Below are positions 39,825-49,298 of a stretch of 64,000 nt of DNA, piece by piece. Below the pieces are notes generated by a model. That model saw only the letters and a list, made by a program, of their open reading frames with translations. It ran no database searches and was not told the origin of the DNA. Both the position numbers and the translations under genes were made by a program. Origin of the DNA: CAVXYG01 sp963766005 (GTDB taxonomy: Bacteria; Actinomycetota; Actinomycetes; S36-B12; GCA-2699445); contig CAVXYG010000009.1 of assembly GCA_963766005.1 (NCBI GenBank), forward strand, positions 1 through 64,000, given 5' to 3'. Numbering within the stretch: position 1 is the stretch's first letter; the number at the start of each line of letters is the position of its first letter.

Positions 39825-39948
39825 CACGTGCCTTCCTGCGGGCGCCACTGCCCGGGCTGTGCCTGCGTTCTGCTTCCGAACTGAGCAACCGTGGCCCCCG
39901 AACCGCTATTCCCTGCGGCCGGTGAGCCGCCGGTGACCGAGGTCCCGA

Positions 39949-40719
39949 CTAGCGCACCACGGTAGCGCGATAGCGGATCGCCGGATCATCCGCCGTGCAC
40001 CGCACGTCCTGCACGACGATCTCCATGACACCGCCGCCGAGGTCGAGCGCCACGACCAGTGCCGGCTCGCCCTCGAAGCGTGCTCGGTCCAGCGCGACGA
40101 CGTCGGCGGCCGACTCCGACAGCGCGGCGACACACGCCCAGGCCCCGACCAGGGTCGCTGCCGGCCATGAGCCAGCGGGGGCCCACGGTTGCTGCTCAGC
40201 GGGGTCGGTCGTCGCCGACTCGGCTGTGCCATCGGCCAGCCGCCCGGCCTGGGAGGCCAGGCCGGTACGCGTGTACTCGGTGTCGCTGGTGACCGCGACA
40301 CGCGAGATGCGTTCCAGTTGGCCGGTGTCGGGTGCGCTCTGCTGCGCATCGCCGACCACGGGGCGGTCGGTGTCAGCCTGCCCACTGCTCTGCGAGGGTG
40401 CAGGCTCGGGAGCGTCCCCGACGCTGTCCAGCGCGGTTGGCGGCGCGAGTGCCGCATCCTCAGGGTCTACCGTGCTCGTGGCCAGCGGGTCGACCATGGC
40501 GAAGAGCGCGATCGCGGCCGCCGCCCCCGCCATGGTGTACAAGACTCGGCGGCGGCGAGGTGGGCTGGCTTGGAGCGGGATCCTCGGGGTCGCCGGGGAG
40601 GCCGATTGCCCGGCTTCGGCAGCGATTGCGGCATCCAGGCGGTGGGCTACGTCCTCGGGGATGGTGGGGCGGTCGAGCGCGGCCAGGTGCTCGCGCACGC
40701 GATCGTCTTCGTCGGTCAT
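39949..40719 (-). CDS. putative membrane anti-sigma factor for SigM
   Basis: A 256-residue protein with a short helical cytoplasmic N-terminus (MTDEDDRVREHLAALDRPTI..), a basic stop-transfer RRRR, one membrane helix (about 58-76) and a long Ser/Asp/Pro-rich external linker leading to a C-terminal domain with two Cys. It overlaps sigM by four bases (40716-40719), the usual position of the anti-sigma factor. I do not see the HxxxCxxC zinc motif, so it is not a ZAS-type anti-sigma. The role is inferred from context and topology. Confidence 0.72.
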   Translation of the reverse strand: MTDEDDRVREHLAALDRPTIPEDVAHRLDAAIAAEAGQSASPATPRIPLQASPPRRRRVLYTMAGAAAAIALFAMVDPLATSTVDPEDAALAPPTALDSVGDAPEPAPSQSSGQADTDRPVVGDAQQSAPDTGQLERISRVAVTSDTEYTRTGLASQAGRLADGTAESATTDPAEQQPWAPAGSWPAATLVGAWACVAALSESAADVVALDRARFEGEPALVVALDLGGGVMEIVVQDVRCTADDPAIRYRATVVR

Positions 40720-41363
40720 CCTCCGCCCCCTCCCTTGCGATCCGGCTCCTCGGCCGTGCGCCGCAGACCCTTGTCGTCACTGCGTTGGACGCTGTCGGCT
40801 GGCGACGGGTTCCGCAGGTGCGCCAATTGGTCGGCGAGCTTCGCGCGGCCACGGGAGCAGCGCGACTTCACGGTGCCGGCCGGTACGCCCAGCATCTCGC
40901 CTGCCGCCGCGACCGGCCACCCTTCCACATCGACGAGGACGATCGCGGCCCGCTGATCTTCGGGAAGTGCCGCCAAGGCGCGCTCGACCTCCCAAGCCAC
41001 CTCGCGCTGCTCCATATGGTTGCGCGGATCGGGGATGCTCCGGTCCTCATCGGTGTAGGGGGACTCGGCGCGGCGCTTGCGCCGCCGGTGCCGGTCCAGG
41101 CATGCGTTCACCACGATCCGGTGCAGCCATGTGGAAACGCGGGCGTCCCCGCGGAAGCCGCGCGCCCCGCGCATGGCGGCGATGAGCGCCTCCTGGAGGG
41201 CGTCGGCCGCCTCATCCGGGTCCGCCGTCATACGCAGCGCGACGGCCCACAGACGGTCGTAGTAGAGCCGGGCGAGCTGCCCGAAAGCCTCGTTGTCCCC
41301 GTCGAGGTACTGCTGCAGCAGCCGTTTCGCCTGCTCGTCGGCGAGATCGACCGGCTCGGACAC
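40716..41363 (-). CDS. sigM: ECF sigma factor SigM
   Basis: A 215-residue ECF sigma factor. Region 2 (about 15-85) reads LARLYYDRLWAVALRMTADPDEAADALQEALIAA.. with the DNA-melting WLHRI nearby. Region 4 (about 128-185) reads ALAALPEDQRAAIVLVDVEGWPVAAAGEMLGVPAGTVKSRCSRGRAKL, a clear helix-turn-helix. The position beside the anti-sigma, thioredoxin and murJ genes matches mycobacterial SigM. GTG 41363 follows a TAGGCT -10 by six bases, suggesting a leaderless mRNA. The C-terminal tail is poly-Gly. Confidence 0.9.
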   Translation of the reverse strand: MSEPVDLADEQAKRLLQQYLDGDNEAFGQLARLYYDRLWAVALRMTADPDEAADALQEALIAAMRGARGFRGDARVSTWLHRIVVNACLDRHRRRKRRAESPYTDEDRSIPDPRNHMEQREVAWEVERALAALPEDQRAAIVLVDVEGWPVAAAGEMLGVPAGTVKSRCSRGRAKLADQLAHLRNPSPADSVQRSDDKGLRRTAEEPDRKGGGGG

Positions 41364-41369
41364 ACGGGT

Positions 41370-41375
41370 AGCCTA
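41370..41375 (-). promoter_or_regulatory. -10 element of a leaderless sigM transcript
   Basis: The minus strand reads TAGGCT, then six bases, then the GTG start. That spacing puts the transcription start on or next to the start codon. No -35 match is convincing. Confidence 0.4.
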
Positions 41376-41745
41376 CGCTCCGGCAGCCCCCCGGTCGTGA
41401 GGGCGTGAATTCCGCTGTGGCCGAGTGCTGTCGCTGCGGGCAGTCAGCGGTCCGTGGCTTTCGGTGCGGCTCACGGTTCAGACGCCGATCGGCAGGGCGC
41501 CGGCGGACCCTACAACCAGGCGCGGACGTCGGTCCTGGGGAGCAACGGCGACGACACGGTGGGCCCCGCTCCGGTGCAGCGGCTGCGGATGTCGCTCAAC
41601 GCCATCGAGCGCAAGAGCACCCGCCACCAGGACCGCGCCGCCCTCGTGACGCCGCGGACCTCGGCTGCGAGGGCGTCGAGGTTCGACTCCTGGGCGCGTC
41701 CTCGCCGAGGACCTGGGTCGAGGTCGTGGCGCCCGCGGTCCGTCG
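41376..41745. other. gene-free gap between sigM and the pseudokinase gene
   Basis: This stretch has open frames on both strands, but none gives recognisable protein, a ribosome site or conserved motifs. It contains the 15-base hairpin GTCCTCG-C-CGAGGAC at 41698-41712, 34 bases beyond the pseudokinase stop, a possible terminator. CGAGGACCTGG occurs twice (41706-41716 and 41752-41762). Confidence 0.4.
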
Positions 41746-43188
41746 TCACCCGAGGACCTGGACCTCGCGGATGCCGCCGAGATAGGTGCCCTCCTGGTAG
41801 GGCAGGTTGGTCAGCCACACCAGCACGTAGCGCGTCTCGACCGGGATAGGCATGCGCAGCGTCAGTTCTTCGCCGGCAGCGACGGCCCCCGCCAGCAACT
41901 CGAAGTCGTTGGCGCGCGACCCGGCCTCGGCACCCATGCGCACCTCGACATCCGTCCCGGAGCCCAGGAAGTCGAGGTCGACGGCGCTGATTGGGCGGGT
42001 CAGACCCAGGTCGAGGAGGATCCCGGTGCCGTCCTTGTTGCTCAGGTTGGCGCGCTTGTACGCCACGGTCCGCCAAGCCGTCGTCAGGTCGCCGTCGGTC
42101 GCCAGCGGGACCAGATCCGGGTTCTCCTCACCGTCGGCACCCTGGGGATCGAAGTCGGTTGATGCCGCGATCGGGAGGGGCTGAGGTGTCGCCGCCCCAG
42201 CACCCGAACCCGTCGCTGACGGCGTCGGGGAGGCCGCGGAGTCCTGCGGAGGCAGTCCGCGGTCGTTGAGGGATCCGACGAACAGAATCCCCGCTGCCAG
42301 GGTAATGCCGATGATGACCACGGAGGCGATCCGCCGAATCGCCCGGTCGGTGGTGGTCGAGCGGGCATGCCCGACCTCGGATTCGATCGGCGGCGCGCCC
42401 GTGGTGCGCTCGATCGCCTTGGCCAGCGCGGGCACGGCATGGTCGACGTCCGAGATCCGCTTGCGGGTCCGGGGGCGCACCGAGGGCAGCATGCACGCCG
42501 AGGCGATATTGCTCAACTCTGCCGGCACACCGGCGGTCAATTCCGCGGGGGCGAGCAGTCGGCCGTCGACCGGGCCGATGACAGGCAGGCCGTCCATCGT
42601 GTCCGACTGCGGATCGGGATCCGGCCAGCGTCCGGTGAGCCCGACGGCAAGCAGCGCACCGATACCGTGCAGGTCCGCCTGGCGCGCGTCATCGCCGGGT
42701 GCTACGCCGTGCAGGGCCGAATCGACACCCAGGCCGCGCAGCCGCACCTCGTTGGTCTCGGTCACCATGACCGAAGACGGACGTACCCGGCCGTGGGTCA
42801 CACCGAGGGCGTGGGCGGTGCGCAGAGCGAGCGCCACCTCGTAGGCGACCACCGCGGCCGACCCTGGCTCCTCCTCTTCGCGCAGCACTTCGCTCCACGG
42901 CCGACCAACGACCCACTCGGAGATCACGGCCAGGTGCTCATCGGTCTCCACGACGTCGAGCACTTGCACCAGACGTCGGTCATGGACGCCGGCGGCCACC
43001 CGGGCAGCATCACGGATTGCCGGGGCGCGGGGATCGGCACGCGGGATCAGCCGGGCACCGACGGGGCGCTGCAGGGCGGGATCGCATGCGCGCCACAACT
43101 GGGACCCTGCGTTCTCGACGACCAGGTCCTCCAGGACGTATCGTCCGACGCGGCCCTTGGAAACACCCGTACTGGCCTCGGCGGTCAC
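41746..43188 (-). CDS. membrane pseudokinase with C-terminal discoidin-like domain
   Basis: A 480-residue protein. Residues 15-265 keep a protein-kinase fold, but catalytic residues are gone: the VAIK lysine position is Arg46 (VGARL), the HRD motif is H132-G-R, and DFG is GLG. A membrane helix (about 287-306) leads to an outer domain (LATDGDLTTAWRT.., ILLDLGLTRPISAVDLDFLG.., RYVLVWLTNL) resembling F5/8-type sugar-binding folds. In mycobacteria the equivalent part is fused to MurJ and, when phosphorylated by PknB, binds FhaA. Here it is a separate gene 58 bases downstream of murJ. Confidence 0.85.
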   Translation of the reverse strand: MTAEASTGVSKGRVGRYVLEDLVVENAGSQLWRACDPALQRPVGARLIPRADPRAPAIRDAARVAAGVHDRRLVQVLDVVETDEHLAVISEWVVGRPWSEVLREEEEPGSAAVVAYEVALALRTAHALGVTHGRVRPSSVMVTETNEVRLRGLGVDSALHGVAPGDDARQADLHGIGALLAVGLTGRWPDPDPQSDTMDGLPVIGPVDGRLLAPAELTAGVPAELSNIASACMLPSVRPRTRKRISDVDHAVPALAKAIERTTGAPPIESEVGHARSTTTDRAIRRIASVVIIGITLAAGILFVGSLNDRGLPPQDSAASPTPSATGSGAGAATPQPLPIAASTDFDPQGADGEENPDLVPLATDGDLTTAWRTVAYKRANLSNKDGTGILLDLGLTRPISAVDLDFLGSGTDVEVRMGAEAGSRANDFELLAGAVAAGEELTLRMPIPVETRYVLVWLTNLPYQEGTYLGGIREVQVLG

Positions 43189-43246
43189 GGGATCAGGATA
43201 CGTGCCCGCCCTCGAATCGCCACGCGTTCGGCCCTCGGGTGTCGGG

Positions 43247-45011
43247 TCAGCTGCGGCGCAGGCGCCCGGACACCAACGCGATCAGGTCGTTCGCCTCGCG
43301 GATGCGCAGCAGCCAGGCGGCCAGCGCGTAGACGACCAGCACGACCACGGCGATGAAGCCGCAGTCGAAGAGTGCCTTGATCTTGGCGTCGCCCGGGTCG
43401 TACTGGGTCAGCGGGATCGCCAGCCAGGCCCCGCCCATCGCGATCAGGCTTGCCAGCACGATCTTCGCGATCGCCCGCAGGGAGCGCAGCGTGTCCAGGC
43501 CACCGTACCGGCGAGCCAGCATGGGCCAGCCGACGAGCAGGACGACCCAGTAGGAGATCACGAACGCCGCTGCCAGGGCATAGACCTGCTGGGCGCCGGG
43601 GGCGACCAACGGATACAGGCCCAGGGCGAATCCGACATAGACGATATTGAGGAGGACGGAGAGGTAGAACGGTGTTCGGGTGTCCTCCAGCGAGTACCAG
43701 CCGCGCAGGAGGATGTAGTACACGGTGAACGGCAGGATGGCGAGGGCGAAGACGCGTGTCACGGTGCCCAACTGGTCGATCTGCGCCGGGTCTGCCGCTC
43801 CGTACCCGAACAGCAGGGACGCCACCGGTCCGGCGAGGATGAACAGCGCGACCGACAGCGGCGCGACGAGCAGCACGATCACCCGGGCAGCCCGGGAGAT
43901 CTCATCGCCGGCCTCCCGCAGCCGCCCGGCGTGGACGGTGCGCGACAGCGTCGGCAGCAGGGCCGTCACGATCGAGACCGTGATCACCGAGTGCGGCAGG
44001 ATGAAGATGAGGTAGCCGGTCTGGAAGGTGGCGAGGCCCGCCGCAGGCTCCCCCGCCTCGAGCGCATTGACGTTGGCCTGCGTCGCGAGCCGGCTGATGA
44101 CCATGAAGCCCACCTGGTTCGCGGCCACCAGGCCGATCGTCCAGGCGGCCAGCTTGAAGGCCTTCGTCAGCCCCAGCCCGCGCCAGTGCCACGACAGCGC
44201 GAACTTGTAGCCGGTGCGGTAGAGGACCGGCACCAGGACCATGGCCTGCAGCGCCACCCCCAGCGTCGTCCCGATGCCCAACCACGCGGTCTCTGCGTCG
44301 GTCAGGGTGCCGCTGTCGGCGGCATCAGTCCCCGCGATGAGGATGTAGCCCACGTAGGTCCCGATCGCGACAACGTTGTTCGCGATGGGCGCGAACATCG
44401 GCATGGCGAAGTGGCCGCGGGCGTTCAGGACCTGCGACATCATCGTGTACACGCCGTAGAAGAAGATCTGCGGCAGGCAGTAGCGGGCGAAGGCCACTGC
44501 CAGCGCGGTCTGGCCTTCGGTGTAGGACGGCGTGGCGTACAGCGAGACGATCCACGGGGCGAGCGAGCACCGACACCGCCGAGAGCACGAGCAGCACGGT
44601 GCCGGTGGCGGTGAGCAGGCTGTTGCCGTACGCGCGTCCGCCGTCGGCGTCGTCCTTCATCCGACGGACCAGCTGCGGCACGAACACCGCGTTCAGCGCA
44701 CCGCCCACGATGAGGATGTAGATGATGTTGGGCAGCGAGTTGCCCAGCGCGAAGGCGTCGCGCACGATCGTCAGGCCCAGCGCCGCGGTCAGCGCGGTGT
44801 CCCGCAGCACCCCGGTCAGCCGGGAGACGATCGTCCCCGCGGCCATGACGGCGCTGGACTTCAGCATGGATTCCTCGTCGGCGACCTGGTTCAGGTCGTC
44901 GGCGACGGCGGGGATCGGTCCGGTGCCCTCCACAGAGGGGATCGTCCCGGTCGCGTCGGGGTCCAGCGGGTACCGGGCTCCGCCCGCCCCGGGCCGTTGC
45001 TCCTCGGTCAC
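43247..45011 (-). CDS. murJ: MurJ (MviN) lipid II flippase, frameshifted
   Basis: About 587 residues if repaired. The N-terminal tail (about 50 residues, acidic) is followed by the first helices (SSAVMAAGTIVSRLTGVLRDTALTAALG..NIIYILIVGGALNAVFVPQLVRRM) and the rest of a 14-helix MOP-family transporter. It flips lipid II to the outer face. The frame breaks near 44556-44559, where GGGG (plus strand) should be GGG; then ..VLARPWIVSLYATPSYTEGQTALA reads through to VAFARYCLPQIFFYGVYTMMSQ. An essential gene interrupted in this way suggests a sequence error. The GTG start lies three bases after the DUF6049 stop. Confidence 0.9.
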
Positions 45012-45014
45012 GGG

Positions 45015-47112
45015 CTACCTCGATCCTTGTTTGCGGAACCGCCACAGCACCATAGCCAGTAGCGACACTGCACCGACGATCACGACGACGGCGGCGACCG
45101 CGCTGGCCGCCGTCGACCGGATGACCAGGTCTGTCGTCGTGATGAACGGCCTGCCCTCCCGGTCGGTCAGGATCACCGAGACCGGCAACGAACCGGACCC
45201 GAAGACCTCCACCGGGATCTCGATGCTGGCACGCCGTCCGGCGTCCACGACCACGAGTCCGGGCGGCGCGTACGCCAGGCGCACACTCGGTTCCGCCTGC
45301 AGCACGACCCCCACCTCGACCGCCTGGTCGAGGCCGTTGGAGATCGTCAGCGGCAGGCTGCCGCTGCTGCCGGTGAAGGTGACGGTCCCCGTCGACACCG
45401 TGGTGACCTTGGACTCCTCCACGGCCAGGTCCGCCTCGACGCTGGCGAGCAGCGACCTGCCCCGCTCCACGTCGCTGCGCCAGTTCGCGGAGACACTGCG
45501 CAGGATGGCCGCCCGGTAGCTGTCCTCGAAGGACAGCGGGTCCACCGTGACGCGGGCGAAGGCGGCCAGCCTCTCCTGCAGGGCGGGGATGGACGACAAG
45601 TACTCCCCGGACAACCGGCCGGTGTCGGCCTCATCGAGGGCCAGGGTGCGCTCGACGCGCGGCACGTCCGGGCCGAGCAATGCCGGCAGGCCCACGACCC
45701 GGGTGTAGGGCGCAGCTGCAAGCTCGATCAGCGCCTGCGCGAGCGTGTCGCCGGTCAGGGCCGCGGACTGCGGCAGCTGCAGCACCACGGTTCGGGGCGT
45801 CGTGGGCAGTTCCAAGGTGATCATCGCGGCGTCGGCGAGCAGTCCTTGCCGCAGTCGGAACCGCTCGGCCGCAGTGCTGGCGGCCCGCGAGAGGTTCGCG
45901 CTCAGCATCTCGTCGGGGAGCACGGCGCTCATCGAGGCACCGTCCGGGAGCGGGACTGCAGCCACCCCGCTGGGCGTGTACGACAGGGGCTCGATCGGCG
46001 GCACGGCACTGGCATCCAGCACGACGGTGCTGACCCCTGCCTGCCGGTAGGCCAGCAGGGCGGCGGTGGTCAAGGAGCCGTCCGGTCCGACGGGCATGGT
46101 CGCCAGCGACGTGATCGGCTGCTCCTCACCGGCCCCGTCGTCGGCGGACTCCTCGGGTGCCCGGTCGGAGCGCGTGGCCGCGGAGCGCAGCAACGCCTCC
46201 GCCAGCAGCTCCGGCATATCCGCGGTCAGCGTGGCACTGGCATCGACCTCGGCGAACGGCGTGACGTACGTTCCCGAGGCATCGGCGGCGGTCCCCTCGT
46301 CGACCGCGTCCAGCCAGGAGGCCACCGAGGCGCGTGCCGCCCGGGGGTCGGACACCGATGCGGCGAACGAGGCCTGGTCGGTGCGCAGCAGCTCGGCGGC
46401 CTGCATGACCGCCGGATCGATGAGCCAGGTCACCGGAACTCCCGCGTCGGCGGCGGCTGCGGATCCCGTGGCCAAGGTGTGCAGCGCACCGCCGCCGGCC
46501 ATCGAGGAGGTCAGGCCCGCCGAGCGCATGACGTTGTCCGCGGTCAGGTCCACAGCGCCACGGATCGGTGCCACGACGACGACGGCGGACGGTGTCCAGA
46601 CTGCTCGGATCGGGGAACCACGGCATCGGGATCGCCGTGCTGTAGGAGCCCCCCGAGGCGATGCGCGCCTCCACGAACACCGCGTAGACGCCGTTGCCGC
46701 CGATGGGCAGGTCGGCGGCTGGCACCGTGATGGTGAAGGGGACGGAGTCGCTCGGCGCCAGTGCCGCGGTGACGGGGGTGGCGGTGCCCTCCTGCGCGAT
46801 CCCTCGCCGTGCGGTGGTCAGATCGGTCACTGCTGCGACGGCGGAGCGGCTGCCCAGCGGTTCCGGAGAGACCCGCAGCAGGACCTCCAGATCTCGCACA
46901 TCCTGCCCCGACTTGTTCGTGACGGTGCCACTGAAGCGCAGGATGCTGCTCGCGCTGGGAACTGCCGGTTCCAGGCCGGTGATCTCCACCAGGATCGGGT
47001 CACCCGGTGCCGGCAGGGCCGCGGCGGGAGTGCCTGCAGCGGCTCCGATCAGGGCGAGCGCGACACCCAGCAGCAGCGCCATCGGGAGGGCGGTCCGGGA
47101 GCCCCGGCTCAC
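45015..47112 (-). CDS. DUF6049 family secreted membrane-anchored protein, frameshifted
   Basis: About 698 residues if repaired. It has an N-terminal signal (ALPMALLLGVALALIGAAAG), a beta-sandwich region typical of this family (ILVEITGLEPAVPSASSILRF..), a long outer alpha/beta region, and a C-terminal membrane helix (SAVAAVVVIVGAVSLLAMVLW) with a basic cytoplasmic end. The family sits between the NUDIX and murJ genes across actinobacteria; its function is unknown, probably in the envelope. One extra base near 46596-46602 breaks the frame; removing it gives ..DPSSLTPSAVVVAPIRGAVDLTAD... The GTG start overlaps the NUDIX stop. Confidence 0.8.
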
Positions 47113-47642
47113 GCCGGCTCCGGTTGCTCACCGGTGAGCATCTGCCTGGCCTTGTACAGCAGGCGCCGCTCATCTGCGTAGGCCAGCCGAGCCGCGGCGC
47201 GTTCCATCTCCACCCATTCGGCGGTCAGCACCTCCGGGTTGTCGCCGGAGATCTCACCGCCGATCGCCTGCATGATGAAGTGGTGCACCGTCTTGTGCAC
47301 GCGCTTGTCGTCGGCCGTGAACCAGAAGTCGACGGTGCCGAGTTCGGCGACGATCTCCGCCCGGATGCCGGTCTCCTCCAGGACCTCGCGCACCGCGGCC
47401 TCCGGAGCCGTCTCGCCCTCCTCGACATGGCCCTTGGGCAGGGACCAGACCACCCTGCCGCGGCGGTCCTTGTGGGAGATGAGTGCGACCCGCGGGACGG
47501 GTCCCTCCGGATCGACGACGAGCCCGCCTGCGGAGACCTCGTCGGCCGTAGGCAGCCGCCGACGGGTTCGACGATGCTTGCTCCTACTGCTCGGTTGCGA
47601 ACTCCGCGAGCGCCCCGCCGACTCTGAACGGCGGTCATTCAT
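47109..47642 (-). CDS. NUDIX hydrolase
   Basis: A 177-residue protein. A basic Ser/Arg tail (1-38) is followed by a NUDIX fold with the box G-HVEEGETAPEAAVREVLEETGI (GX5EX7REVXEEXGU satisfied). Substrates are nucleoside diphosphates linked to another group; the tail and the conserved place next to the CCA-adding enzyme and murJ are known in actinobacteria, where the substrate is unsettled. The start is taken as ATG 47642 (MNDRRSES); the open frame to 47837 lacks similarity. It overlaps the next gene by four bases. Confidence 0.9.
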   Translation of the reverse strand: MNDRRSESAGRSRSSQPSSRSKHRRTRRRLPTADEVSAGGLVVDPEGPVPRVALISHKDRRGRVVWSLPKGHVEEGETAPEAAVREVLEETGIRAEIVAELGTVDFWFTADDKRVHKTVHHFIMQAIGGEISGDNPEVLTAEWVEMERAAARLAYADERRLLYKARQMLTGEQPEPA

Positions 47643-47792
47643 CTGGCGAGAATATCCCTTCGCGGCCCAAGTGGCTCCGGAATCGTGCGGCGACCGCCCG
47701 GTCGTCCCGGCTCGGCGGCCGCCATCGCGCCCGATGCGGCAGGTGCCGCATCGTCGGCCGGGCTCTGGTCGAGTCCTTGATGGCGGGAACCG

Positions 47793-47798
47793 TACCCT
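47793..47798 (+). promoter_or_regulatory. -10 element of a leaderless pcnA transcript
   Basis: TACCCT ends eight bases before the GTG start at 47807, and no Shine-Dalgarno site lies between. The pattern TACCCTGGTGTCTCGTG fits actinobacterial leaderless promoters. Confidence 0.45.
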
Positions 47799-47806
47799 GG
47801 TGTCTC

Positions 47807-49255
47807 GTGCCCCCCACCAAGGCGACGAACCCGTCATCCTTCCCGGCTGCCCGGCCGGAGGCCCGCCTGCGCTCGGCGCTGGCGCCGGTGTCCGGGCTTC
47901 TGCGGGAGCTCGGCGACCGGTTCGCAGCCGCGGGCGAGGACATCGCGCTGGTCGGTGGCAGTGTCCGCGACGCGGTGATGGGTCGGCCTCTCACGGATCT
48001 CGACTTCACCACCTCCGCGCATCCCGAGACGGTGCTGGCGCTGGTCCGGCCGTGGGCCGACTCCGTGTGGGATGTCGGGATTCGGTTCGGCACTGTGGGT
48101 GCCCGCAGCCAGGGCCACATCGTGGAGATCACGACCTACCGGGCCGAGTCCTACACGCCGGATTCGCGCAAGCCGGTGGTCGCCTACGGGACGTCGCTGT
48201 CGGAGGATCTCGTGCGCCGGGACTTCACGGTCAACGCGCTCGCCGTGGCGCTGCCGGGACCCACGATCATCGACGAGCACGAGGGCCTGCGCGACCTGCG
48301 TGCCGGCATTCTGCGCACACCTGCCGCCCCCGAGGTGTCCTTCTCCGAGGATCCGCTGCGGATGATGCGGGCGGCCAGGTTCGTCTCCGAACTGGGCTTC
48401 ACGATCGAGCCGGCCACGAGGGCGGCGATCGGCGCCATGGCGGAGCGCATCAGCATCGTCTCCGCCGAGCGGGTGCAGGCCGAGCTCACCCGGCTGATCC
48501 TCGGCAGGTATCCCGCGCGCGGGCTGGCGGTCCTGGTGGAGACGGGCCTGGCCGACGCCGTGCTGCCCGAGCTGCCTGCCTTGCAGTTGGAGATCGACGA
48601 GCACCACCGGCACAAGGACGTCTACGAGCACACGCTGACGGTGCTGGAGCAGGCCATTGCGCTGGAGGAGGACGGGCCGGATCTGGTGCTGCGGCTGTCG
48701 GCGCTGCTCCATGACATCGGCAAGCCCCGGACCCGTCGGTTCGAGGACGGCGGCGGGGTGAGCTTCCACCACCACGAAGTCGTCGGGGCGCGCATGGCCA
48801 GGCAGCGCCTCAAGGCGCTGCGCTACGGCAACGAGGTCATCGACGACGTGTCCCGACTCGTGGAGCTGCACCTGCGCTTCCACGGCTACGGTTCGGGCCA
48901 GTGGTCCGACTCGGCGGTCCGGCGCTACGTGCGTGACGCAGACGACCTGCTGCCGCGCCTGCACAAGTTGACCCGGGCGGACTGCACCACGCGCAACCGG
49001 CGGCGGGCGCAGGCCCTGCAGCGGGCGTACGACGGACTGGAGCGCCGCATCGAGCAGCTGCAGGAGCAGGAGCAGCTTGCCGCGATCCGCCCCGACCTGG
49101 ACGGCAACGACATCATGCGCGTGCTCGGACTGCCGCCGGGCCCGGACGTGGGGGCCGCCTACCGCTTCCTGATGGACTTGCGGCTGGACCGGGGTCCGCT
49201 GACTCCGGAGCTCGCCGAGGAGGCTCTGCGAGCCTGGTGGGCCGCCCGCGGGTAG
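47807..49255 (+). CDS. pcnA: CCA-adding tRNA nucleotidyltransferase
   Basis: A 482-residue enzyme that adds or repairs the 3' CCA of tRNAs. It is needed here because tRNA-Ala and tRNA-Ile in this window do not encode CCA. The class II nucleotidyltransferase head shows LVGGSVRDAVMGRPLTDLDFTT (metal-binding DLD), RRDFTVNALAV and EDPLRMMRAARF. An HD domain follows (ALLHDIGKPRTR, HHHEVVG). The GTG 47807 start is chosen for the leaderless promoter pattern. It is convergent with the MFS gene, with a 43-base gap lacking a clear hairpin. Confidence 0.94.
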   Translation: MPPTKATNPSSFPAARPEARLRSALAPVSGLLRELGDRFAAAGEDIALVGGSVRDAVMGRPLTDLDFTTSAHPETVLALVRPWADSVWDVGIRFGTVGARSQGHIVEITTYRAESYTPDSRKPVVAYGTSLSEDLVRRDFTVNALAVALPGPTIIDEHEGLRDLRAGILRTPAAPEVSFSEDPLRMMRAARFVSELGFTIEPATRAAIGAMAERISIVSAERVQAELTRLILGRYPARGLAVLVETGLADAVLPELPALQLEIDEHHRHKDVYEHTLTVLEQAIALEEDGPDLVLRLSALLHDIGKPRTRRFEDGGGVSFHHHEVVGARMARQRLKALRYGNEVIDDVSRLVELHLRFHGYGSGQWSDSAVRRYVRDADDLLPRLHKLTRADCTTRNRRRAQALQRAYDGLERRIEQLQEQEQLAAIRPDLDGNDIMRVLGLPPGPDVGAAYRFLMDLRLDRGPLTPELAEEALRAWWAARG

Positions 49256-49298
49256 ACCGTCGCTGCTCCGTCTCGGCAGCCAGCACGTCGCGGCCCGG

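Noticed and set aside
41454..41849. Plus-strand frame MAFGAAHGSDADRQGAG.. in the sigM-pseudokinase gap
   Set aside because: Overlaps the pseudokinase 3' end in antisense and shows no ribosome site or conserved motif.
43157..44614. 485-codon plus-strand frame over murJ
   Set aside because: Low-complexity Gln/Arg/Gly shadow of murJ.
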